11,164 nucleotides of DNA from Limnohabitans sp. (GTDB lineage Bacteria > Pseudomonadota > Gammaproteobacteria > Burkholderiales > Burkholderiaceae_C): the NCBI GenBank assembly GCA_023260735.1, contig JALQUL010000064.1:1-11164 (forward strand). Reading direction: 5' to 3'. The notes under the pieces were generated by a model, which saw only the letters and a list, made by a program, of their open reading frames with translations, was not told the DNA's origin and did no database searches. A program made the translations under genes and the position numbers. Below are positions 1-6,806 of this stretch, piece after piece. How positions within the stretch are numbered: position 1 is the first letter of the stretch; each line of letters opens with the position of its first letter.

Positions 1-644
1 GAGCCTCCCAAATGAATAGGTTTGCCAGTCACTACACCGGTAGCGGTAGCACCCTCATTCATAGAATAGGTATCCATCATCCAGGCCATGATTTGTTCAT
101 TGGTATTGACGTCAGGGGCAGGAATATCCTTGGTGGGCCCAATAATGATGCCAATTTCACTGGTGTAACGCCTAGTCATACGTTCCAACTCACCAATTGA
201 TAAGGTTTTGGGATTGACCCTAATACCTCCTTTGGCTCCGCCATAAGGCACGTTTACGGCTGCATTTTTAATGCTCATCCAAGCCGACAAAGCCATTACC
301 TCCGATAGCGTTACATCTTGATGAAAACGAACTCCACCTTTGCCAGGGCCACGTGAGGTATTGTGTTGCACACGGTAGCCTTCAAAATGGGCGACTGTGC
401 CGTTGTCTAAATGAATTGGTACATCCACAATCAAGGTACGCTTAGGACGTTTGAGTGTTTCAGCCCAGCGACCTAAATGCCCTAAATAAGGCGTCACTCG
501 ATCGACTTGTTGTAAAAAATTACCCCATGGGCCTAAATTATCGACTTGTAAATAAGAGGGAATGGTATGACTAGGATGTTGGCCATTGCTGATGGCTTGG
601 CCTTGAAGTGTGCTGGCACTTGCATACGTGCTTGGATGAAGCAT
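1..644 (-). CDS. gdhA: Glutamate dehydrogenase, 3' end cut by window edge
   Basis: This enzyme reversibly oxidises L-glutamate to 2-oxoglutarate and ammonia with NAD(P), linking nitrogen and carbon metabolism in the cytoplasm. The window holds the first 214 codons; family members are usually about 420-450 residues, so roughly half is missing. The Glu/Leu/Phe/Val dehydrogenase dimerisation and substrate domain is clear. GPGKGGVRFH carries K102, K126 follows, PYGGAKGG carries the catalytic lysine K138, and PAPDVNT carries the catalytic aspartate D178. The spacing of these four matches the clostridial enzyme (K89, K113, K125, D165). The visible part ends in TGKPIHLGG, just before the nucleotide-binding domain. 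The ATG at 644 is preceded by AAGGA at good spacing. The dinucleotide-binding domain lies outside, so NAD versus NADP preference cannot be judged. Codons 1-30 are a poorly conserved, probably flexible tail. Confidence 0.95.
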   Translation of the reverse strand, partial: MLHPSTYASASTLQGQAISNGQHPSHTIPSYLQVDNLGPWGNFLQQVDRVTPYLGHLGRWAETLKRPKRTLIVDVPIHLDNGTVAHFEGYRVQHNTSRGPGKGGVRFHQDVTLSEVMALSAWMSIKNAAVNVPYGGAKGGIRVNPKTLSIGELERMTRRYTSEIGIIIGPTKDIPAPDVNTNEQIMAWMMDTYSMNEGATATGVVTGKPIHLGG

Positions 645-730
645 TTTTTAATCCTTGTTTTGTAAGTTAAGAACAAGGCAAGCATAGTCTCCACTTCACA
701 AAATGTCTAAGGCTTTGATATTTAAATATT

Positions 731-761
731 ATGCAAATTTTGTATAATGCAATTATTGCAT
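731..761. promoter_or_regulatory. Two abutting 15-bp palindromes, probable operator
   Basis: ATGCAATTATTGCAT (747-761) is a perfect palindrome with 7-base arms around one central base. Directly beside it, with one base between, ATGCAAATTTTGTAT (731-745) has the same layout with one mismatched pair. The two are identical at 12 of 15 positions, and their centres are 16 bases apart. They cover the -10 region and probable start site of the glutamate dehydrogenase promoter. Size and symmetry resemble sites of Lrp/AsnC-family regulators, which often control amino acid metabolism, but the regulator is not identified here. Confidence 0.45.
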
Positions 762-779
762 GATTATATAATAAGTCAA
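752..779 (-). promoter_or_regulatory. Probable sigma70 promoter of glutamate dehydrogenase
   Basis: Read on the minus strand, TTGACT (779-774, 5 of 6 matches to the -35 consensus) is followed after 16 bases by AATAAT (757-752, 5 of 6 matches to the -10). This would start transcription near 745 and leave a 5' leader of about 100 bases before the ATG at 644. The -10 box lies inside the palindrome at 747-761, which suggests regulated access. The promoter is inferred from sequence match only. Confidence 0.45.
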
Positions 780-1020
780 AAGAATTGATCAAAGGCTTAT
801 TATTTTTGCTAAGTTTGCAGAAAATAGTCAAAAATTATTAAAACAAGGGTTTTTTACTAAAGCATAAATAGTTTTTTTAGTTTACTATGTTGTGTCGGAA
901 CCGAATCTTTGATTAAAACAATCGATTGTAATATTTCCCGATTATTTATTTTTGAATTGACTTGAAGCGAGACTAGGTTTTTCCGATTCACTTTATTTTT
1001 TATTTTTTGGAACGCCCTAT

Positions 1021-1707
1021 ATGCTGACACTTTATATCGGAAATAAAAATTATTCTTCTTGGTCACTACGCCCCTGGCTAATAGTGAAGCATTTTGATAT
1101 TACCTGTTCCAAAAAAATCGTTGATGTAGCCGGCCGTGGCCCAAGCGATATGCATCGAGCTTACTCAGGCAACGGACTTGTTCCCTGCTTGCATTTAAAT
1201 GACTTTCAAATTTGGGATACTTTAGCTATCGCTGAATTTTTGGCCGAGCGTTACCCCGATAAAAATCTTTGGCCCAAAGATCCTTTAAGTCGTGCTCGTG
1301 CTCGAAGCATTAGTGCAGAAATGCATTCTGGTTTTAGCCATTTGCGTGGCAATATGGGTATGAACGTTAAGCTTGAGTTAGAAGGTCGGCCAATTAGTCC
1401 AGAGGTGCAATCCGATATCAATCGTATTGAAGCCATCTGGAATCAAGCACGCACTGATTTTGCACCTACAACTGGAGGTGATTATTTGTTTGGAGAATTT
1501 TCAATTGCAGATGCCATGTTTGCGCCTGTAGTCTGGCGTTTTAATAGCTATAACGTGCAACTCAACGGCCCAGCCCAAGAATATATGCAAACCATGTTGG
1601 CCCACCCCAATATGCAAGAGTGGCGTCTTGATGCTTTAGCAGAAACTACCGCCATTGTTCATTACGACGAAAACGCCAAAAAACTGCACGGCGAATCTCG
1701 GCTTTAA
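1021..1707 (+). CDS. Glutathione S-transferase family protein
   Basis: This is a 228-residue soluble protein of the glutathione S-transferase superfamily, which conjugates or reduces substrates using glutathione. The thioredoxin-like N-terminal domain opens with LYIGNKNYSSWSLRPWL; a serine of S12/S13 is the likely glutathione-activating residue. V54-P55 fits the cis-proline that binds the glutathione backbone, and IWDTLAIAEFL (64-74) fits the conserved glutathione-contacting segment. An all-helical C-terminal domain follows from about residue 88. Length is normal for the family. The ATG at 1021 puts the first beta strand right at the N terminus, as expected, although the ribosome binding site is weak (GGA, 9 bases away). 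The gene is monocistronic, with a terminator 45 bases downstream. The substrate cannot be told from sequence; maleylacetoacetate isomerase-like activity is possible but unsupported. Confidence 0.9.
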   Translation: MLTLYIGNKNYSSWSLRPWLIVKHFDITCSKKIVDVAGRGPSDMHRAYSGNGLVPCLHLNDFQIWDTLAIAEFLAERYPDKNLWPKDPLSRARARSISAEMHSGFSHLRGNMGMNVKLELEGRPISPEVQSDINRIEAIWNQARTDFAPTTGGDYLFGEFSIADAMFAPVVWRFNSYNVQLNGPAQEYMQTMLAHPNMQEWRLDALAETTAIVHYDENAKKLHGESRL

Positions 1708-1751
1708 GTCCTAAACCATATTGATTGTTTTATTTTTCAGCAGCAAGCTTT

Positions 1752-1778
1752 ACACCCTCTTGTGAGGGTGTTTTTTTT
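1752..1778 (+). terminator. Intrinsic terminator of the GST-like gene
   Basis: CACCCTC (1753-1759), a four-base loop TTGT, then GAGGGTG (1764-1770) form a perfect 7-bp GC-rich stem followed directly by eight T (1771-1778). It ends two bases before the stop codon of the convergent ABC exporter gene. The U tract favours the plus strand only. Confidence 0.9.
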
Positions 1779-1780
1779 GC

Positions 1781-3583
1781 CTAAACGTATGAGGTTTTTA
1801 AATCAAATTGTAAAGCGGCTAATCGAGAATAAGTACCGCCTAATTCCACTAGGCTTGTATGCGTTCCTTGCTCTACCAGTTTGCCATGTTCAAGCACTAA
1901 AATCCGATCGGCTTTTTGAATAGTCGCAAGCCTATGCGCAATGACTAAAGTAGTACGACCGCGCATCGCTGTTTCAAGGGCTGCCTGTACCATACGTTCA
2001 CTTTCTGCGTCTAATGCACTAGTGGCTTCATCTAATAACAGTAACGGTGGATTTTTTAAGATGGCCCTCGCAATTGAAATTCTTTGTTTTTGACCACCTG
2101 ATAAACGCACCCCACGTTCACCTAAAAAGGTGTGGTAACCTTCTGGCAGTGCAAGGATAAATTCATCTGCAAAAGCTGCTTTGGCTGCAGCAAACACTTC
2201 TTCATCGCTAGCATTGGCATTACCATAACGAATATTTTCGAGTGCGCTACTTGAAAATATCACTGCATCTTGAGGCACGATGCCAATTTTTTTTCGTAGC
2301 TCTTGAAGCGACACATCTTTAATGGATTGCCCATCTAAATAAATTTCACCTTTTTGCGCATCATAAAATCTCAGCATCAGTTGAAATACGGTAGTTTTAC
2401 CTGCACCGCTAGAGCCAACTAAAGCAATAGTTTCTCCTGCTTTAACGTCAAGAGTAAAACCTTCCAGCGCTTTGGTAAGAGGCCGAGAAGGATAATGAAA
2501 CTCAATATCACAAAATTCAATTTGGCTTCCGGCCATAGGTTTTACAATTTTTTGCGGTTTGACAGGCGATTGAATAGGAGATTTTGCATCTAATAACTCC
2601 ATGAGTCTTTCAGTAGCGCCAGCTGCCCTTAAAAGGTCGCCATAGGTTTCACCTAGTACTGCAAATGCACCCGCTAAAATAATGACATAGACAACCGTTT
2701 GGCCTAATAAACCAGCTGTCATTGTGCCTGCGATTACGGCTTGGGTGCCTTTATACAAGCCCCACAACATACCAGCACTGGTAGCAATAATAATAAATGC
2801 CACCAAAAAAGCACGGGCTCTGCTGCGCTGCGTTGCGGTTGCAAAAGCCATTTGTGTAGAGTCATTAAAGCGTTCGCTTTCGCGTTGTTCGGCAGTGTAA
2901 CTTTGCACTACGGGAATTGCATTTAAAATCTCGGTCGCAATCGCACTTGAATCGGCAATTTTGTCTTGACTCGAACGAGATAGTTTTCTGACTCTTCTAC
3001 CCATCCACATAGTGGGTAATAAAACTAGCACAATACCCAAAAAAACTTGCAGCATTAGCACAGGATGCGTCCAAATTAATATGCTAAGTGCGCCTATTCC
3101 CATTACTGCATTTCTCAAACCCATAGATAAAGAAGAGCCAACTACCGTTTGCACCAAAGTGATATCTGCTGACAAACGAGATAACACTTCACCCGTTTGT
3201 GTAGTCTCAAAAAACTCAGGACTTTGTTGCAATGTATGGTTATAAATGGCATTACGTAAATCGGCTGTCACACGCTCTCCCAACCAACTCACCATGTAAA
3301 ACCTAGCTGCACTAAAAATACCCAATGCACAGGCCACAGCGAATAAAGCCAAAAAATGATTTTGCAAGGACATGGCTTGGCTACCAGGCTCACTACTTAC
3401 TAAACCTTGATCAACCAATTGGCGTAGCGCAAAAGGAAAGGCCAGAGTAGCCATAGCAGCCAATACTAAAAAGATGAGGGCAATCCAGATTTGTACTTGG
3501 TAGGGCTTTAAAAAAGGAATCAGACCAGAAATAGAACGTGGAGAACTTTTTTTTAGAATAACGGGGTCGGACGAAATCTGCAT
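1781..3583 (-). CDS. MsbA-like ABC exporter, fused permease and ATPase
   Basis: This 600-residue half-transporter has an N-terminal exporter membrane domain (about 25-320, six predicted helices) and a C-terminal ATPase. The ATPase is complete: Walker A GSSGAGKTT (390-398, K396), Q-loop Q438, signature LSGGQ (494-498), Walker B LLLLDEA (514-520, catalytic E519), D-loop SALD and switch histidine H550. It should work as an inner-membrane homodimer. It resembles the MsbA-related subgroup of proteobacterial exporters rather than MsbA proper, so the cargo (lipid, peptide or drug) is open. The ATG at 3583 is the only plausible start: upstream, the frame closes with TGA after about ten codons. No Shine-Dalgarno sequence is visible before it. 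The TRIC-like gene lies upstream on the same strand, 271 bases away, so cotranscription is uncertain. Confidence 0.93.
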   Translation of the reverse strand: MQISSDPVILKKSSPRSISGLIPFLKPYQVQIWIALIFLVLAAMATLAFPFALRQLVDQGLVSSEPGSQAMSLQNHFLALFAVACALGIFSAARFYMVSWLGERVTADLRNAIYNHTLQQSPEFFETTQTGEVLSRLSADITLVQTVVGSSLSMGLRNAVMGIGALSILIWTHPVLMLQVFLGIVLVLLPTMWMGRRVRKLSRSSQDKIADSSAIATEILNAIPVVQSYTAEQRESERFNDSTQMAFATATQRSRARAFLVAFIIIATSAGMLWGLYKGTQAVIAGTMTAGLLGQTVVYVIILAGAFAVLGETYGDLLRAAGATERLMELLDAKSPIQSPVKPQKIVKPMAGSQIEFCDIEFHYPSRPLTKALEGFTLDVKAGETIALVGSSGAGKTTVFQLMLRFYDAQKGEIYLDGQSIKDVSLQELRKKIGIVPQDAVIFSSSALENIRYGNANASDEEVFAAAKAAFADEFILALPEGYHTFLGERGVRLSGGQKQRISIARAILKNPPLLLLDEATSALDAESERMVQAALETAMRGRTTLVIAHRLATIQKADRILVLEHGKLVEQGTHTSLVELGGTYSRLAALQFDLKTSYV

Positions 3584-3643
3584 AATAGTAGGGTAAATAA
3601 TAACTCATTTACTTTAGGCTAAATTTACCTAATTAGTTTGACT

Positions 3644-3668
3644 TTGCTTAAATAAAGTTAATAAGCAA
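3644..3668. promoter_or_regulatory. Inverted repeat upstream of ABC exporter, possible operator
   Basis: TTGCTTA (3644-3650) and TAAGCAA (3662-3668) are perfect 7-base inverted arms around an 11-base AT-only-plus-one-G spacer, centred about 73 bases upstream of the exporter ATG. This layout suits a dimeric repressor or activator site. No clear -10/-35 pair could be placed around it, so the call is tentative. Confidence 0.25.
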
Positions 3669-3783
3669 CAGGCCTATTCTCTAAGAAATTACAACAGTAA
3701 TCCTAAACGATAGTATTAGCAAGTATTAGAGTGAACTAGTAAAAGGATTGAGCAAAATACCTTGACTGTGAGGTGAAAAGTGT

Positions 3784-3857
3784 TGGCAGTAGCAGCTTTT
3801 TAAGTCGGTGCACCGAAAGATGAGGTGTGCAGGGCTACCACTAACTTATTGAAGTTA
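3784..3857 (+). other. Stretch with nested self-complementarity, possible structured RNA
   Basis: This unassigned piece lies between the ABC and TRIC-like genes and is richer in GC than its surroundings. On the plus strand GTAGC (3789-3793) can pair with GCTAC (3834-3838). Inside it, GTGCACC (3808-3814) can pair with GGTGTGC (3824-3830) around a nine-base loop, with two G-U pairs. A 12-base palindrome TCGGTGCACCGA sits at 3805-3816. Another stem, TAACTT (3842-3847) with AAGTTA (3852-3857), is followed by GAGTTTTT inside the end of the TRIC-like gene. It matches no RNA family I recognise and could also be a decayed gene or chance. Confidence 0.15.
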
Positions 3858-4520
3858 AGAGTTTTTAGTGTCATCTAATTGCCAAACGGGTAAACGGTAA
3901 TTCAAATACACGGCCGACAAACGTAAAAAACTAGCGCTCAGGGATGCCAAAAATAAACACCACTCTTGGCTAAGTTGCCAGTTTTGGCATAGTATTAATA
4001 CCCACCCCCCGCAAAACCCGCACACTGCATAAGGTCTATGATCTTGAAATGCTTTGGGTATGTCGTTGCAGACAATATCTCGAATCACACCTCCAAAAAC
4101 AGCTGTAATCATACCCATTAAAACCGACACTAGGTATCCATTTCCCATATCAAGGGCTATTTGTGTACCAGAGGCAGAAAACAAACCTAAACCTAAAGCG
4201 TCAGGCCAAAGAATCGCCTTTTCGGTACTGGCAAAATGGGATTGTCGTAAAAAAAGCATAGCACTTATACAAAGTGCCAAAAGTAGCCAAAGCCATGTGG
4301 CATGTTCAATCCAAAAAAATGGCCTTCTATCAAGTAGTAAGTCCCGTAAGGTACCACCACCAAATGCAGTAATACCAGCCACCACACAGACCCCTACTGC
4401 ATCCAGTTTTTTTTGTGCTGCTGTTAACAGGCCTGAAAGAGCAAAGGCAATAGTTGCCACTATCTCAATTAGGGTTTGAGTATTGGATAGATTAATAAAA
4501 GTGGAGCTAATAAATGGCAT
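3855..4520 (-). CDS. TRIC/YicG (UPF0126) family membrane protein
   Basis: This is a 221-residue, strongly hydrophobic inner-membrane protein with about seven predicted helices arranged as two similar halves. Each half carries the family glycine-arginine-aspartate motif: GGGTLRD (54-60) and GGVIRD (143-148), the latter followed by NDIP. The family (Pfam Gly_transporter) is described both as prokaryotic TRIC cation channels and, for E. coli YicG, as a glycine transporter; the sequence does not decide between the two. Length is typical. The N terminus is about 10 residues longer than many relatives, but no better start is seen. No Shine-Dalgarno sequence is visible. The start codon lies within the inverted repeat TGGCA/TGCCA (4515-4527), which could fold over it in the mRNA. 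Confidence 0.9.
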   Translation of the reverse strand: MPFISSTFINLSNTQTLIEIVATIAFALSGLLTAAQKKLDAVGVCVVAGITAFGGGTLRDLLLDRRPFFWIEHATWLWLLLALCISAMLFLRQSHFASTEKAILWPDALGLGLFSASGTQIALDMGNGYLVSVLMGMITAVFGGVIRDIVCNDIPKAFQDHRPYAVCGFCGGWVLILCQNWQLSQEWCLFLASLSASFLRLSAVYLNYRLPVWQLDDTKNS

Positions 4521-4601
4521 AGTGCCACTATTTTACAAAATATAATTGGGCTAGATTGGAATAAATGAGTGGCAAACTGAGATCCACAGAAGGACAAAGT
4601 T

Positions 4602-4621
4602 AAAAACCTAGTAACTCTAGG
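4602..4621 (-). terminator. Weak intrinsic terminator after alpha/beta hydrolase
   Basis: On the minus strand CCTAG, loop AGTTA and CTAGG are followed directly by TTTTT. The stem has only five pairs, so termination would be modest. It lies about 70 bases beyond the hydrolase stop codon and before the TRIC-like gene, which argues that the two are at least partly separate transcripts. Confidence 0.4.
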
Positions 4622-4689
4622 ATAAACAATCAACAAACACCCATCTAACATACACTAATTAAGGCAATCGGTGAAGCCTAATAAAAGTA

Positions 4690-5619
4690 TTATGCGGGCT
4701 CTATGAATTGTGTTAAACATTCGCAGATCCAATCGGGTTGTTCATGAATTAACCAATGGCTTCCTTCGGGTAGTCTTCTAATTTCAAGTTGATTAATATA
4801 TTGCTCTAGACCCACTAATAAACTGGGTAACAAAGCCACATCATTCATTCCCCATAATACGAGGGTAGGTACTGAAATAGTTACTCGTTCGAGAGGAATT
4901 TCTAGGCTTAGTGCCTGGCCAGAGCCTGCCATACTGGGTTTTAAAGGAGAGGCTTGATAATAATTACATCCACCATGTAAACCCATTGACCAAACTTGCT
5001 GGTATTTTTCCTTGAGCTCTAGGGTTAACCAAAGTGGATCATGTGACGAGTCGGTAGCTTGTAAATCAAGCCCATGTCTTGTTCTAAAGAATGGCCAAAG
5101 TCTAGCAAAGTTGTTTTCTGCAAGAAGCTGTGCTGCCTCAGGTTTTGCCAAGAAATTCATGTATTGGCTGGCCTGAATTTGTTCGGTATTGTGTTGTAAT
5201 TCTCTTAAAAATGTGGCCGGATGAGGCGAATTAATAATGCACAATTTATCCATTAAATTGGGCGACTGATTGGCCAAAGCCCAAGCCACCGCACCACCCC
5301 AATCATGAGCAATTAAAGTATGAATTTTACCGTCACTACTAATTTGAGCAATCAATTCCCGTAAATCTGCACAAAGATGTTGACTGCGGTACATTTCAGG
5401 TGCACGAGGTGCACTTGATTGTTCAAATCCTCTTAGGTTAGGAGCAATCGCTCGATAACCCAAGCGTGCGAAGTGCACTAATACTTCGTCCCAAATAAAA
5501 GCGGCCTCTGGAAAACCATGCAAAAAAAGCAAAATTTTACCGTCTTTAGGACCTGCTTCGTGGACGTGTAATTTCACCTCTGGTGCAACGTTTATAAAGT
5601 ATTGATGAAGAGTGTGCAT
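4690..5619 (-). CDS. Alpha/beta hydrolase, epoxide hydrolase-like
   Basis: This 309-residue cytoplasmic protein has no signal peptide. The complete catalytic set of the epoxide hydrolase branch is visible: oxyanion motif HGFPE (34-38), nucleophile D106 in AHDWGG, lid tyrosine in NYYQ (219-222), acid D260 in GMND and base H288 in GSHW. An aspartate rather than serine nucleophile rules out ordinary esterases and lipases; the HDWGG context and lid tyrosine favour epoxide hydrolase over haloalkane or fluoroacetate dehalogenase. The predicted reaction is addition of water to an epoxide through a covalent ester. The natural substrate is unknown. The ATG at 5619 has AGGA five bases upstream, a good ribosome binding site. 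It is divergent from the HAD phosphatase gene across 57 bases, so the two promoters must be very close. Confidence 0.9.
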   Translation of the reverse strand: MHTLHQYFINVAPEVKLHVHEAGPKDGKILLFLHGFPEAAFIWDEVLVHFARLGYRAIAPNLRGFEQSSAPRAPEMYRSQHLCADLRELIAQISSDGKIHTLIAHDWGGAVAWALANQSPNLMDKLCIINSPHPATFLRELQHNTEQIQASQYMNFLAKPEAAQLLAENNFARLWPFFRTRHGLDLQATDSSHDPLWLTLELKEKYQQVWSMGLHGGCNYYQASPLKPSMAGSGQALSLEIPLERVTISVPTLVLWGMNDVALLPSLLVGLEQYINQLEIRRLPEGSHWLIHEQPDWICECLTQFIEPA

Positions 5620-5642
5620 GATTTTCCTATTGCTTATTTACA

Positions 5643-5654
5643 ATGCAATTATTG
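5643..5654. promoter_or_regulatory. Partial copy of the gdh palindrome in a divergent promoter region
   Basis: ATGCAATTATTG matches the first 12 of 15 bases of the perfect palindrome at 747-761 exactly. It lies in the 57-base gap between the alpha/beta hydrolase and the HAD phosphatase, next to a -10-like TACAAT at 5639-5644 on the plus strand. It may be a second site for the same regulator, but AT-rich composition makes chance possible. Confidence 0.2.
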
Positions 5655-5676
5655 AAAAAATGAAAGAGCCAAAGCG

Positions 5677-6360
5677 ATGTTAATTGAGCAAGACCTTAAA
5701 CGTCTGTCACGTAAGTTCGACCTGATTGTTTTTGATTGGGATGGAACACTTTTTGATTCGACTGCTTTGATTTCAAAATCCATACAGTTGGCGGTTGCGG
5801 ATTTGGGCTTTGAGCCTCCTAGCGATGAAAAAGCTTCTTATGTTATTGGTTTGGGTTTAGCCCACGCATTGCGTTTGGCTGCGCCTGAAATAAAGCCAGA
5901 ACATTACTCAGAATTAAGTCAGCGCTATATGCACCATTATGATGTTTATTCGCATGATCTTCATTTGTTTGATGGGGTACTAGAGTTACTACATGATTTA
6001 CGCCAAAAAGAGTTTTTATTGGCCATTGCGACAGGTAAAAGCCGTAAAGGATTAGATCATGTTTTATCTACTTTGCCCCTGCATGGTTTATTTAATGCAA
6101 GTCGGACAGCTGATCAGACAGAGGGTAAACCCTCACCTAAAATGCTTTTAGAGTTAATAGAGGAGTTGAATGTTGATCCAACTCGAACCCTCATGATTGG
6201 CGATACCACTCATGATTTACATATGGCAATGAATGCAGGGTGTCCTAGTTTAGGTGTGAGTTATGGCGCACATGCGTCACAACAGCTTCACCGTTGTGAA
6301 CCTTTAGCCGTGGTACATTCAGCCAAAGAATTACATTTATGGTTATCGCAAAACTGTTAA
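5677..6360 (+). CDS. HAD-superfamily phosphatase, phosphoglycolate phosphatase-like
   Basis: This 227-residue haloacid dehalogenase-type phosphatase hydrolyses a small phosphorylated metabolite through an aspartyl-phosphate. All four motifs are present: motif I DWDGTLFDS with nucleophile D20 and acid/base D22; motif II T119 in ATGKS; motif III K151 in GKPSP; and motif IV GDTTHD with magnesium ligands D176 and D180. A helical cap between motifs I and II (about 30-95) places it in subfamily IA, near Gph. Length is normal. Substrate is uncertain; in Burkholderiales the homologue is a conserved neighbour of the Rieske and S49 genes. The ATG at 5677 has a weak ribosome binding site (GAAAGAG). It is the first gene of a probable three-gene operon. 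Confidence 0.9.
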   Translation: MLIEQDLKRLSRKFDLIVFDWDGTLFDSTALISKSIQLAVADLGFEPPSDEKASYVIGLGLAHALRLAAPEIKPEHYSELSQRYMHHYDVYSHDLHLFDGVLELLHDLRQKEFLLAIATGKSRKGLDHVLSTLPLHGLFNASRTADQTEGKPSPKMLLELIEELNVDPTRTLMIGDTTHDLHMAMNAGCPSLGVSYGAHASQQLHRCEPLAVVHSAKELHLWLSQNC

Positions 6361-6391
6361 AAACCTATTTTTAAAAGGCCTAGTTGACATC

Positions 6392-6793
6392 ATGGAAAGT
6401 CCTATTTATTTTAATTCTGCAGCTCAACCTGAAGAAAAAATTGCTTTATGCAATAGCACAGATTTGCAAGAGGCCTCCTTAGCGGTTCCATTTGATTTGG
6501 TTTATGCCGGACAAACTTGTCGTGCTTTTGCGATTCGATTTGAGGGACAAGTCCAAGCCTATTTAAATCGTTGCACCCATGTGGCTATGGAGATGGATTA
6601 TCAGCCCGACCGATTTTTTGATGATTCAGGGCGTTGGTTATTATGTGCCACTCATGGTGCTGCATACGAACCTGAGACCGGCGAGTGTGTAGGAGGTCCG
6701 TGTAAAGGTGGACTTATAAAAATACAACTTTCAGAGCAAGATGGCGTGGTTTACTGGCATACCGCCTACAATACAAAACCACTCGAATTTTAA
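6392..6793 (+). CDS. Rieske [2Fe-2S] domain protein
   Basis: This is a stand-alone 133-residue Rieske protein. The cluster ligands are visible: C61 and H63 in RCTH, C85 and H88 in CATHG, 21 residues apart, followed by YEPETGECVGGPC, the usual downstream loop. There is no membrane anchor or signal peptide, so it is cytoplasmic, unlike the Rieske subunit of complex III. It most resembles small ferredoxin-like Rieske proteins that pass electrons to a partner, but no oxygenase or reductase partner lies in the window and its role is unknown. It sits 31 bases after the HAD gene and 13 before the S49 gene, so it is probably cotranscribed with both. Its ribosome binding site (AAGG) is rather far from the ATG. 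Confidence 0.92.
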   Translation: MESPIYFNSAAQPEEKIALCNSTDLQEASLAVPFDLVYAGQTCRAFAIRFEGQVQAYLNRCTHVAMEMDYQPDRFFDDSGRWLLCATHGAAYEPETGECVGGPCKGGLIKIQLSEQDGVVYWHTAYNTKPLEF

Positions 6794-6806
6794 AGAGCAC
6801 TCAATT

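Larger units (their letters stand above)
645..1020. other. AT-rich divergent intergenic region, no gene recognised
   Basis: This 376-base gap separates the divergent glutamate dehydrogenase and glutathione S-transferase-like genes. It holds the probable glutamate dehydrogenase promoter and tandem palindromes, plus a perfect 12-base palindrome ACAATCGATTGT at 918-929, about 90 bases before the transferase ATG. A TTGATT box at 909-914 sits next to that palindrome, but no convincing -10 follows, so I could not fix a plus-strand promoter. A 69-codon minus-strand open frame here overlaps the transferase start, resembles no family and looks like chance. Confidence 0.6.

Noticed and set aside
857..1066. 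69-codon minus-strand open frame in the gap before the GST-like gene
   Set aside because: It overlaps the transferase start, has a Lys/Asn/Ile-rich composition expected from AT-rich noncoding DNA, and resembles no family.
4054..4479. 141-codon plus-strand frame opposite the TRIC-like gene
   Set aside because: It is an antisense shadow fully inside a well-supported gene, with no family resemblance and no ribosome binding site.
4469..4651. 60-codon minus-strand frame overlapping the TRIC-like start
   Set aside because: It runs over the weak terminator and into the TRIC-like gene in another frame; its hydrophobicity reflects T-rich DNA rather than a real protein.
6741..6806. Earlier in-frame ATG for the S49 peptidase
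   Set aside because: It would overlap the Rieske gene by 53 bases, and the added residues are the Rieske tail read in another frame; the ATG at 6807 follows a plausible ribosome binding site.
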